Assembly: GCA_934621485.1 (NCBI GenBank)
Contig: CAKTUS010000093.1
Location: 1-10,259, forward strand
Length of the DNA: 10,259 nucleotides
Origin: an uncultured Clostridia bacterium
GTDB lineage: Bacteria; Bacillota; Clostridia; Christensenellales; Aristaeellaceae
Direction of reading: 5' to 3'
Shown piece by piece: positions 1 to 6,659 of this stretch. The position numbers and the translations under genes were made by a program. The notes under the pieces are model-generated. The model worked only from the letters and a program-made list of their open reading frames with translations. It had not been told where the DNA came from and made no database searches. How positions within the stretch are numbered: position 1 is the first letter of the stretch; each line of letters opens with the position of its first letter.

Positions 1-20
1 AGCGTTTCGATGAATTATGA
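1..20 (+). CDS. C-terminal end of an upstream gene (partial)
   Basis: Five codons (RFDEL) followed by TGA at 18-20 are readable in the frame starting at position 3. The TGA overlaps the ATG at 17-19 of the next small reading frame in an ATGA arrangement, which is typical of translationally coupled genes. That overlap is the only reason to call this a gene end. Nothing can be said about its function. Confidence 0.3.
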
Positions 21-124
21 CCGGCTGTGCAGGCGGTATTGTTTGCGCTGCAATCTTTGGCACAGCTGTCTATATGATCTTCCGCACTGCAAAGGTGCTG
101 CGTAAAGCAGAGCAGAATACTTAA
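17..124 (+). CDS. Small hydrophobic protein, 35 aa, one predicted membrane helix
   Basis: The frame opens at an ATG that overlaps an upstream TGA (ATGA) and ends at TAA 122-124. It encodes about 20 small and hydrophobic residues (GGIVCAAIFGTAVYMIF) followed by a basic, hydrophilic tail (RTAKVLRKAEQNT), so a single helix with a cytoplasmic C-terminus is likely. Codon use resembles that of the downstream genes. No clear ribosome binding site is visible in the 16 bases available, so expression would depend on coupling to the upstream gene. An alternative is that it is the last helix of a larger membrane protein whose frame was broken at the TGA 11-13. No family is recognised. Confidence 0.4.
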   Translation: MTGCAGGIVCAAIFGTAVYMIFRTAKVLRKAEQNT

Positions 125-136
125 TACCGTATAAAT

Positions 137-194
137 CCGAAGCCGATGCGTTTTGCATCGGCTTCGGCCCGTTGATTGACTTTGTCAACGGGCC
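137..194 (+). terminator. Tandem hairpins after the 35-aa frame, probable terminator
   Basis: The first stem is a perfect 13-bp inverted repeat (137-149 with 155-167, CCGAAGCCGATGC, 5-base loop). A second 10-bp stem (166-175 with 185-194, GGCCCGTTGA) begins within its 3' arm, so the two compete or stack. They start 12 bases after the stop codon and lie between two transcription units. No long T-run follows either stem, so termination is likely but not textbook. Confidence 0.55.
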
Positions 195-333
195 GGCCAC
201 CGGCTAAGCAGGTGGTCAGGATATCAAATCTTTCCGGTTTGCAGGGACGAGAAGCGTTCTGAGCCATGCTTTGAGTATCAGGCCATAAAACTGCGCAGGA
301 TATCTTTCTTTCATGTTTTCTCAGCGAAAACTG

Positions 334-435
334 GCTTAAATATCGGGAATTGACAATGGAATGTTTGTTTTTGCACATATGCAGGCAGCAGATTCCCATG
401 TATAATGAAAGGGCCATGATAGAACGCTTAAATAT
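334..435. repeat. 10-bp direct repeat GCTTAAATAT bracketing the operon promoter
   Basis: GCTTAAATAT occurs at 334-343 and again at 426-435, 92 bases apart in the same orientation, on either side of the predicted -10 element at 401. The copies could be half-sites for a regulator such as the AraC protein encoded at 6660. The AT-rich setting makes chance a real alternative. The rest of the gap (195-472) holds no coding sequence that I can see. Confidence 0.25.
401..406 (+). promoter_or_regulatory. -10 element TATAAT of the glycosidase/importer operon
   Basis: A perfect TATAAT lies 67 bases before the glycosidase start codon, preceded directly by TG. The hexamer 17 bases upstream (TATGCA, 378-383) does not resemble TTGACA. 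That combination is common at promoters needing an activator, which fits the AraC regulator downstream. A consensus TTGACA at 350-355 is too far away to pair with it, and has only weak -10 candidates of its own near 373-381. The leader would be about 60 bases. Confidence 0.5.
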
Positions 436-472
436 TCTTCACATTTGAACGAAGAAATGAGGGAATGCCAAT

Positions 473-2590
473 ATGTCGGATCAGATACGTTTCAGCAATG
501 GCCGTATCTCCATTGGACTGAACGCTGCCAACGGCGCGTGGATGGAACTGGTGGATAAAACGACAGGGGCGAACCTTATCAAGAATCGCCGTGATGTGCT
601 TGGTTCCCCTTTGAGCGTTCTTTTGAAAAATGCGAACGGCTATGCTCAACTTTTCGATGGAACACAGGCAGGTTTTCATCCTGTCATTCGTGTAGACGGC
701 CTGAAGTGTGAAGTCATTTATCCCGCGTTGCAAAGCGAAGAAAGGGAAACCGTTCCAATTCAGGTACAGGTGAATTTTCAGCTGGATGAAACGGAAGCCT
801 CCGTCGATATATGGGCAAGCGTCCGGTGCAGCGGTAATGCAAAGCTGGATACCATTCGCTTTCCAATGATAAAAGGCGTGTGGCTAGGCCAGGACTGGCG
901 AAAGAATGTACTGGTTACACCCATCAACGGCGGCGAAAAGATTGTGAATCCGGTGGAGGTTCTTTCCACCGAGCCGCCAACCATAGAGTGGCGCTGGCAA
1001 GGTTATCGCTGGCCGCATCGGCTGGGCGGTCCCTGCGGACATAAAGAGAGCGACTGCTGGGTACGGAGTGCTGCCATGGCCGGAGAATGTGCCGCTGCGT
1101 TTGCAGATTTGTATGATGAACACGGCGGTGTGCTCATGAGCTTGCAAGACGAAAACCATGGTATGCGCGCTTTGCGCATTGAAACTGGCGGTAGGCTTTC
1201 ACCTGGAATCGGATTTGGGTTTGAACATCCTGCGCAGGGCCAAAGCTGGCAGAGCCCAGTCTGCACCATATGCCTGCACGAGGGCTGCTGGCGGGAAGCG
1301 GTGGATCTCTACCGGAAAGATCATTATGACACGCCGCAAAGTCCCGAATGGTTCATACAGAGCGCCGGCTTGGTTGCCCATTATGATTTCCAGTACCAGA
1401 GCGGAGAAATCATTCACCGATTTGCTGATTTACCTCAGCTGTACCGTCACACACAGGAACAGGGACTTGACAACATTATGCTGGCAGGCTGGCATGAGGG
1501 TGGTTTTGACCGCGGCTTTCCCTGTTACCGGGCCAACGAGTTACTGGGCGGCCATAAGGCGCTGAAAGAAGCTGTTCAATCTATCCGTGCCCAAGGCGGG
1601 CATGTAACGTTCTACATCAATTCTCGTTTGTGCAATACTGCCTATCCTGAATTTGCAGCGTTGGTTAAGAACGCGGCTGTCCGCACGGCGGACGGAGAAC
1701 CCACGCTGGAAAAATACGGTTCAGATGAATTGGTCTTCGCGTGTATGTCGCCTCAGGCAAAAGCGTGGCGTGAAACCATCGTGGATGCAGCGCGGTATCT
1801 GGTGCATGAAATCGGTGCGGACGGGCTGTATCTGGATCAGCTTTCAGCGGCGACGCCACAGCGTTGCTATGGCGATGGACAGGAGCTGGACGGTTGGAAC
1901 CGCGGCTGTAGGCAGCTGCTCCAAGAGGTGCGTGCGGCTGTCGGACCTGAGATCATGCTTCTCATTCAAGGCGTTTCACAAATGACCGGACCGCTTTGCG
2001 ATGGTATGCTGACCGGAACGCTGACGTATCTCCATTCGGGCGGATTTACGGCATTCTACCGTTACCTCCAGCCCGATCATGTGCTGGCTGATATGATGGT
2101 TCCCCGCAGGTTTTCAGCCATGCGGCCAGAAGCAGTAGCAATGCTCTCATCCTATGTAATGGACCGTGCCTTTGTGGAAGGTTCCTTTGTATGGGTCTAC
2201 GATCTAGAGGGAGATAACACATTCCGACTGGATCCGCCCCAGCACGAAAGACTGAGAAAGATGCTTCTTCTTAGACGAGCATGGCTCAAGCACTATGGCC
2301 CTGGTCGCTATCGGGATGAAGAGGGAATATATGCCCCCCGGGCGATGGTCCGGCGCTTTACTCTCAAAAATGGGAACGTGCTGCTGGCCTGTGCCAATGA
2401 GAAACAGGAAGCAGCAGAGGTAATCATCAGCCTTCCGTGGCCTGCATCCGCGGCATATCGAAGCATGGAAGCCCCTGAGACAGAGAAGCCTCTTTCCTGC
2501 GATTTTGCCAATGGCCAACTGAAATTGACTTTGCCGCAAACGGCTTTATGTGTAATTCATCTATTCAAAGAAAGTGGTGAATGTGAATGA
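473..2590 (+). CDS. Cytoplasmic glycoside hydrolase-like protein, DUF6259-type
   Basis: This 705-residue protein has no signal peptide, so it should act inside the cell on imported sugar. The architecture appears to be an N-terminal beta-rich domain (about 1-290), a TIM-barrel catalytic domain (about 300-610) and a small C-terminal beta-sandwich (about 625-705). Diagnostic stretches are G339-W-H-E-G-G-F-D346, H377-V-T-F-Y-I-N383 and G448-A-D-G-L-Y-L-D455-Q. D455 sits at a strand end, as catalytic acids do in related barrels, with D450 and D346 as other candidates. This pattern matches my memory of DUF6259-containing proteins, an uncharacterised group related to clan GH-D-like and GH101-like barrels; the substrate is unknown. 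The ATG at 473 is chosen because GAGGG (459-463) lies 9 bases upstream. It is the first gene of the operon and overlaps the next by 4 bases (ATGA). The coding call is firm; the enzymatic role is inferred. Confidence 0.85.
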   Translation: MSDQIRFSNGRISIGLNAANGAWMELVDKTTGANLIKNRRDVLGSPLSVLLKNANGYAQLFDGTQAGFHPVIRVDGLKCEVIYPALQSEERETVPIQVQVNFQLDETEASVDIWASVRCSGNAKLDTIRFPMIKGVWLGQDWRKNVLVTPINGGEKIVNPVEVLSTEPPTIEWRWQGYRWPHRLGGPCGHKESDCWVRSAAMAGECAAAFADLYDEHGGVLMSLQDENHGMRALRIETGGRLSPGIGFGFEHPAQGQSWQSPVCTICLHEGCWREAVDLYRKDHYDTPQSPEWFIQSAGLVAHYDFQYQSGEIIHRFADLPQLYRHTQEQGLDNIMLAGWHEGGFDRGFPCYRANELLGGHKALKEAVQSIRAQGGHVTFYINSRLCNTAYPEFAALVKNAAVRTADGEPTLEKYGSDELVFACMSPQAKAWRETIVDAARYLVHEIGADGLYLDQLSAATPQRCYGDGQELDGWNRGCRQLLQEVRAAVGPEIMLLIQGVSQMTGPLCDGMLTGTLTYLHSGGFTAFYRYLQPDHVLADMMVPRRFSAMRPEAVAMLSSYVMDRAFVEGSFVWVYDLEGDNTFRLDPPQHERLRKMLLLRRAWLKHYGPGRYRDEEGIYAPRAMVRRFTLKNGNVLLACANEKQEAAEVIISLPWPASAAYRSMEAPETEKPLSCDFANGQLKLTLPQTALCVIHLFKESGECE

Positions 2591-3531
2591 ATGAGCGCAT
2601 TATACAAGCGCCTTTGACAAGCAAACGAGAAAAATTCATGCTGTACATGAAGCGCAACTGGCAGCTTTATCTGCTGCTGCTGCCAGTAGTGGCATACTTC
2701 ATCATCTTCCATTACATACCAATGAGCGGATTGCAGATTGCTTTCAAGAATTACTCTGTGCGCCTCGGCTTTTGGAACAGTAAATGGGTGGGCTTGAAGC
2801 ACTTCCACCGTTTCTTCAGAAGCTACTATTCAATTGAAGTCATCACCAATACCCTTTTAATCAGCCTTTACTCACTGGCGGTTGGCATGCCGGCACCAAT
2901 CCTGCTGGCTCTGTCCATGAACGAAGTGCGCTGCAAAGCCTTCAAGCGCACGGTGCAAACCGTTACCTATGCGCCGTACTTCATCTCCACCGTGGTTATG
3001 TGTTCCATGATCTTTTTGTTCCTATCTCCACAGAACGGTGTAATCAACCGCATCATCATGGCCTGCGGAGGAGATAGCATCTATTTCATGGGCAAGCCGG
3101 ACATGTTCAAAACCATTTACGTTATCACAGGCGTGTGGCAATATGCCGGCTGGAATTCCATTATCTATATGGCCGCTCTATCTGGCATTGATCCTCAGCT
3201 GCACGAAGCTGCCACAATTGACGGCGCTGGCCGCTTCAAGCGTATCTGGCATATTAATATTCCCTGTATTCTGCCCACTGTGGTCATCATGCTCATCCTC
3301 AACTGCGGTTCCATCATGAGCGTGGGCTTTGAGAAGATCTTCCTACTGCAGAATGATCTCAACCGTTCCTCCTCCGAGGTCATCTCCACGCTGGTCTACC
3401 AGCAAGGGCTGATTCAGAACGACTTCTCCTATTCCACGGCTGTCAGTCTGTTTAATTCTGTGGTCAACTGCATCCTGCTCGTTACGGTCAACTGGGTTGC
3501 CGGACGAGTCGGTGAAACGAGTCTGTGGTAA
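2587..3531 (+). CDS. lplB: ABC sugar importer permease, LplB/YteP type
   Basis: This 314-residue inner-membrane permease is one half of the channel of a carbohydrate uptake (CUT1-type) ABC importer. About six hydrophobic segments are visible near residues 27-46, 86-108, 125-147, 175-196, 227-246 and 284-305. The cytoplasmic EAA loop that contacts the ATPase is intact: E207-A-A-x-x-D212-G213 through P226. The N-terminus has the cytoplasmic basic stretch and the LLLLPVVAYFIIFHYIPM-like first helix characteristic of LplB proteins. Translation is coupled to the glycosidase through an ATGA overlap at 2587-2590. The next permease follows after 13 bases. No ATPase gene is present, as is usual for Lpl-type loci, which are thought to share a common ATPase such as MsmK. 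The symbol denotes family resemblance, not proven lipoprotein or polygalacturonan transport. Confidence 0.93.
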   Translation: MNERIIQAPLTSKREKFMLYMKRNWQLYLLLLPVVAYFIIFHYIPMSGLQIAFKNYSVRLGFWNSKWVGLKHFHRFFRSYYSIEVITNTLLISLYSLAVGMPAPILLALSMNEVRCKAFKRTVQTVTYAPYFISTVVMCSMIFLFLSPQNGVINRIIMACGGDSIYFMGKPDMFKTIYVITGVWQYAGWNSIIYMAALSGIDPQLHEAATIDGAGRFKRIWHINIPCILPTVVIMLILNCGSIMSVGFEKIFLLQNDLNRSSSEVISTLVYQQGLIQNDFSYSTAVSLFNSVVNCILLVTVNWVAGRVGETSLW

Positions 3532-3544
3532 GGAGGAAAAAACG

Positions 3545-4429
3545 ATGAAAGCCCGTTCGACTGCAGACCGCATTTTTGATACCTGCAACTATATCCTGCT
3601 GACGCTTATATTGTTCATCATCCTCTATCCGCTGTACTTTGTGGTAATTGCGTCTTTTTCCGATCCCATGGCCGTTTTGGGCGGCAAGGTAATTTGGAAG
3701 CCCGTGGGCTTCAGCCTTGAGGCCTATCGCATGGTGTTTAAGGATTCTCAGGTAATGATCGGCTATCGTAACACCATCGTTTACACGCTGGTTGGCACAG
3801 CGCTGAACATGGTTTTATCCATCTGCGCGGCCTATCCTCTGTCCCGCCGTCAGCTCAAAGGAAAAGGCTTTGTGATGGGCCTGCTGGTGTTCACCATGTT
3901 CTTCTCCGGCGGTTTGATTCCTACCTATATTACCATCAGCCGCATGGGCCTGCTCAACACCTTCGCCGTTATGATTCTGCCAACGGCTATCTCTGTATAC
4001 AACGTCATGATTATGCGCACTTTCTTTATCAACTCCATTCCCAATGAGCTGGAAGAAGCAGCGCACGTGGACGGCGCATCGCACCTGAGAACGCTGGTGA
4101 GCATCATCCTGCCCCTGTCTAAGCCAATTCTAGCGGTCATGGTGCTCTACTATGCCATTGCCCACTGGAACTCCTATTTCAACGCGCTCATCTATCTGTC
4201 CGATCAGGAACGTTACCCGCTGCAGCTGGTGCTGAGAACCATTCTCATCCAAAGCCAAAGCTCAGAGGAGAGTTTGATTAATGTCCAGGGTACATTCAAC
4301 CGGATGCTTATGAGCGAAACGATGAAGTACGCTCTAATCATCGTGGCGTCAGTGCCGGTATTGTGCCTGTATCCGTTCCTGCAAAAGTACTTTGTGCAGG
4401 GTATCATGATCGGGTCTGTCAAAGGTTAA
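3545..4429 (+). CDS. lplC: ABC sugar importer permease, LplC/YtcP type
   Basis: This 294-residue second permease pairs with the LplB-type protein. The start at 3545 is chosen over an upstream in-frame ATG at 3497 because AGGAGG (3531-3536) lies 8 bases before it; the 3497 start would overlap the previous gene by 35 bases and has no site of its own. Family hallmarks are the FFSGGLIPTYI segment, the EAA loop E171-A-A-x-x-D176-G177 to P190, and the C-terminal KYFVQGIMIGSVKG, which is nearly invariant in LplC/YtcP proteins. The first membrane helix spans about residues 15-38. The gene ends 56 bases before the binding-protein gene, and the gap contains a stem-loop. The symbol reflects family membership only. 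Confidence 0.93.
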   Translation: MKARSTADRIFDTCNYILLTLILFIILYPLYFVVIASFSDPMAVLGGKVIWKPVGFSLEAYRMVFKDSQVMIGYRNTIVYTLVGTALNMVLSICAAYPLSRRQLKGKGFVMGLLVFTMFFSGGLIPTYITISRMGLLNTFAVMILPTAISVYNVMIMRTFFINSIPNELEEAAHVDGASHLRTLVSIILPLSKPILAVMVLYYAIAHWNSYFNALIYLSDQERYPLQLVLRTILIQSQSSEESLINVQGTFNRMLMSETMKYALIIVASVPVLCLYPFLQKYFVQGIMIGSVKG

Positions 4430-4431
4430 AC

Positions 4432-4453
4432 CAGACGTACGGAGCAGCGTCTG
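4432..4453 (+). promoter_or_regulatory. Stem-loop between permease and binding-protein genes
   Basis: CAGACG (4432-4437) pairs with CGTCTG (4448-4453), and a wobble pair extends the stem inward, leaving an 8-base loop. It lies in the only sizeable intergenic gap of the operon, just before the gene whose product is normally needed in excess. Similar intercistronic stems in other ABC operons (for example malE-malF) protect or partition mRNA. No T-run follows, so it is not an evident terminator. A 10-base direct repeat GTCTGTCAAA (4414-4423, 4449-4458) overlaps the region. Confidence 0.35.
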
Positions 4454-4485
4454 TCAAATATAGCAACAAAGAAAGGAAGGATCCC

Positions 4486-6069
4486 ATGAAAAAGATTCTC
4501 TCGGCTCTCCTGGTTCTCATGATTCTGATTGCCTCCACAACCGCGTTCGCCATCGAAGAACCTCTGCCCTTCCAGGGCACCTTTCCCTTCTCAGAGGAGC
4601 CTATCACACTGAATGTATTCAACATGCAGGGTTTGTATACCCGCGGCGATTTCCAGGACATGGAGTGCTGGAAGTGGCTGAAGGAAAAGACCAATATAGA
4701 GCTTAAATTTGAATCCTACACCAGTGACATTGTGGCTGAAAAGCTTGCTCTGAAGATGGTCAGCAATGAACTGCCAGACCTGTTTTTCAAAACCCAGTTG
4801 GACAATGCCACTGTGCTCAAGTATGCTCAGGAGGGTATTTTCATTCCGATTACTGATTATCTGGAAGAGTATGCTCCCCACTTTTGGTATCAGTTGGAAA
4901 ATGATCCCTCGCTGCGTGCGTTCCTGACCATGTCTGATGGCGAAATCTATGGCTTCAACTACATCGTCAGCGCCGCCAACTTCATGACTACTCCCGTTTT
5001 CGCCAATGGCGAATGGATGAAAGCCATTGGCTATGATGAGGTTCCCGCCGATACGGAAGAGTTCAAGCAAATGCTTATCAAGATCCGTGACGCCGATCTG
5101 AACGGAAATGGAGAAAAGGATGAAGTGCCGTTGATCGCCACCAGTCTGGACAACATCTACCTGCTTTTTGCCGGTGCATTTGGCGTCAACACCCGCGGCC
5201 GTACCGCTATGTACATTGATGTGGATGAGAACAATGCCCTGCGTTACATCCCCACCAGCGAAGGCTACCGCAATACCCTGCGTTACATCAACGAACTGTA
5301 TGAAGAGGGCCTGTTGTATCAGGAGATCTTTGACTCCAGCATCGCCAATATGACCGCTGTGGGCGAACAGAATCGTATCTTCATGGGCATTGGCTCATTG
5401 CACTATGCCGGCACCACCTATCAAGACCAAATGGTTGGTGTGGACACCATCTTCAAGGGCCCTGCCGGATATCAGATGAACGCCAACGTTGGCAACCCAA
5501 TCATGGCCATGAACACCTTCATCACCTGTGACAATCCACACCCCGCTGAAACCGTTCGCCTGATCGACTACTTCTACAGCAAGGAAGGCGTCGAGCTGAT
5601 GTTCGCCGGCTTCGAAGGCGTCACCTTCGAACGCGACGCAGAAGGCAACGCCATCTATAACGATTATGTGCAGCATAACCCCGATGGACTGATCAACGAG
5701 GAAGTGCTTGGCGCTTACTGTCCGTGGGGCGGCGGCGCGAACCCCTCCATTGCTGAAGATCACGTGTTCGGCGCCAACATGTACACTGCCATGGAAAGAA
5801 CTGTCTGTATGGAGCGCATTAAGGCTGCTCCCGAGGTGGTTTGGGGCAATTTCAACTATACGGCGGAAGACTATGAAGAGCTTTCCATCCTGGAGAACGA
5901 TATCAATACCTACGTCTCCGAGATGCGTGCGAAGTTCGTGACTGGCGACGCCGATCTTGACGCTGACTGGGATAGCTATCTCAAGACGCTGGAGCGCATG
6001 CGTCTGGCCCAGCTGATTGAGATTTATCAGCGCGGTCTGGACAATTATAACAAGGCTGCCGGCTTATAA
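4486..6069 (+). CDS. Extracellular solute-binding protein of the sugar ABC importer
   Basis: This 527-residue secreted binding protein delivers substrate to the two upstream permeases. The start at 4486 is preceded by AAAGGAAGG (4472-4480); a longer in-frame opening from 4363 only reads through the end of the permease gene. Residues 1-22 (MKKILSALLVLMILIASTTAFA) form a Sec signal peptide with an AFA cleavage site, and the mature protein would begin IEEPLPF. There is no lipobox cysteine, unlike most Gram-positive binding proteins. D204-x-N-x-N208-G-x-x-D212-E resembles an EF-hand-type calcium loop, a motif I recall as common in LplA/YtcQ-like proteins. Length (about 500-550 aa) fits that family. 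The preceding stem-loop may allow separate mRNA stability. The ligand is unknown, probably an oligosaccharide, inferred from the operon glycosidase. Confidence 0.92.
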   Translation: MKKILSALLVLMILIASTTAFAIEEPLPFQGTFPFSEEPITLNVFNMQGLYTRGDFQDMECWKWLKEKTNIELKFESYTSDIVAEKLALKMVSNELPDLFFKTQLDNATVLKYAQEGIFIPITDYLEEYAPHFWYQLENDPSLRAFLTMSDGEIYGFNYIVSAANFMTTPVFANGEWMKAIGYDEVPADTEEFKQMLIKIRDADLNGNGEKDEVPLIATSLDNIYLLFAGAFGVNTRGRTAMYIDVDENNALRYIPTSEGYRNTLRYINELYEEGLLYQEIFDSSIANMTAVGEQNRIFMGIGSLHYAGTTYQDQMVGVDTIFKGPAGYQMNANVGNPIMAMNTFITCDNPHPAETVRLIDYFYSKEGVELMFAGFEGVTFERDAEGNAIYNDYVQHNPDGLINEEVLGAYCPWGGGANPSIAEDHVFGANMYTAMERTVCMERIKAAPEVVWGNFNYTAEDYEELSILENDINTYVSEMRAKFVTGDADLDADWDSYLKTLERMRLAQLIEIYQRGLDNYNKAAGL

Positions 6070-6142
6070 TGGCTTCGGGCAAGCGTGGCTTGTAAAAAGC
6101 TTCATAGTACAGGCGCGGCGTCTTGCCGCATACCTGAAAACG

Positions 6143-6170
6143 ATGACAGGGGTTTCGCTACCCCTGTCAT
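6143..6170. repeat. Hairpin copy 1, ATGACAGGGGT inverted repeat
   Basis: A perfect 11-bp stem (6143-6153 with 6160-6170) encloses the loop TTCGCT. It begins 73 bases after the binding-protein stop codon. Almost the same hairpin recurs at 6382-6408, in the same orientation. It could contribute to mRNA 3'-end stability, but no T-run follows it. Confidence 0.7.
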
Positions 6171-6182
6171 TCGGACCGTCCA

Positions 6183-6209
6183 AAAAGCTCGCCGGTAAGG
6201 CGAGCTTTT
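6183..6209. terminator. Bidirectional-type terminator hairpin after the operon
   Basis: AAAAGCTCGCC (6183-6193) pairs perfectly with GGCGAGCTTTT (6199-6209) around the loop GGTAA. The GC-rich stem closes in four A:T pairs, so there is a T-run in each direction, short at four bases. It is the first terminator-like structure downstream of the four-gene operon. Confidence 0.6.
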
Positions 6210-6220
6210 CTGCCGAGAAG

Positions 6221-6380
6221 CGCTCTTTGCCTGCTCGCCTGCGGCTCGCCGGGCGGCAAAGAGCGTAAGGAAAGCCTTGCTGCGAAAGGCAGCGAAACCG
6301 ACGTACACGCCGCCGGTTTCGGAACCAAAATCGGAGGGCAGCGGCCCTCCAATGCCTCCCAGGGTTTTTTCGACAGTCTG
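6221..6380. repeat. Stem-loop cluster including dispersed repeat copy A
   Basis: Consecutive inverted repeats fill this stretch: 6221-6231 with 6255-6265 (CGCTCTTTGCC), 6279-6283 with 6289-6293 (GCTGC), 6293-6300 with 6314-6321 (CGAAACCG) and 6333-6339 with 6344-6350 (GGAGGGC). The last is followed by a T-run and CGACAGTCTG at 6365-6380. The order AAAATC, GC-rich hairpin, then TCGA with or without AGTCTG recurs at 9969-10050 and, inverted, at 10184-10240. Reading frames cross the block on both strands, but their arginine-rich composition and the palindromes argue against coding. Confidence 0.65.
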
Positions 6381-6381
6381 G

Positions 6382-6411
6382 ATGACAGGGGTTTCGCACC
6401 CCTGTCATTTT
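6382..6411 (+). terminator. Hairpin copy 2 with T-tail, terminator-like
   Basis: ATGACAGGGGT (6382-6392) pairs with ACCCCTGTCAT (6398-6408) around TTCGC, and the stem runs into TTTT (6408-6411). It repeats the hairpin at 6143-6170 except for one loop base. Placed at the end of the stem-loop cluster, it would stop read-through towards the regulator gene. The stretch from 6412 to 6532 holds nothing clear apart from an isolated TATAAT at 6446-6451 without a matching -35. Confidence 0.55.
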
Positions 6412-6532
6412 CTGATTTAGGCCAATAAAGACGAATTCTGTTCAATATAATGAAGCGGAACGGGATACTAAGCAAATGAACTGAATTGATTTGCACGCCG
6501 TTTCTCCAAACGATGGAAAATTTTATTTGCTC

Positions 6533-6561
6533 CTGACGAAGGAAAACAGCCTGTGTATGAT
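6533..6561 (+). promoter_or_regulatory. Candidate promoter of the AraC regulator gene
   Basis: CTGACG (6533-6538) and TATGAT (6556-6561) match the -35 and -10 consensus at 4 and 5 of 6 bases and are separated by exactly 17 bases. The start codon lies about 100 bases downstream. The position after the terminator-like hairpins supports independent transcription of the regulator. Confidence 0.45.
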
Positions 6562-6659
6562 GAAGTGTTTTTCTGATATTTTTGGAGCGCAATCCTGAAG
6601 AAACCCCAGTATCCTTTCAAATGCTTAAAAGTATCGAAATTTCAGAAGGGGGAAAGAGA

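Noticed and set aside
195..472. cre-type catabolite repression site or riboswitch before the operon
   Set aside because: I found no match to the cre consensus and no recognisable aptamer pattern; TGCACATATGCA (372-383) is only an imperfect palindrome.
3497..3544. Upstream ATG start for the second permease
   Set aside because: It would overlap the first permease by 35 bases; AGGAGG sits ideally before 3545, and the product from 3545 matches the family N-terminus.
4363..4485. N-terminal extension of the binding protein
   Set aside because: It reads through the end of the permease gene in another frame and would bury the signal peptide, which must be N-terminal.
6064..6408. Open frame of 114 codons on the - strand across the stem-loop cluster, with overlapping frames on both strands
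   Set aside because: It consists almost entirely of palindromic repeats, is rich in arginine, has no ribosome binding site, and matches the composition of repeat-derived false genes.
6221..6411. Possible CRISPR array
   Set aside because: The repeats are hairpins of differing sequence and spacing; there is no regular repeat/spacer periodicity and there are no cas genes.
6582..6659. Upstream TTG start for the AraC regulator
   Set aside because: No ribosome binding site precedes it, and the ATG at 6660 has AAGGGGG at good spacing followed directly by the first membrane helix.
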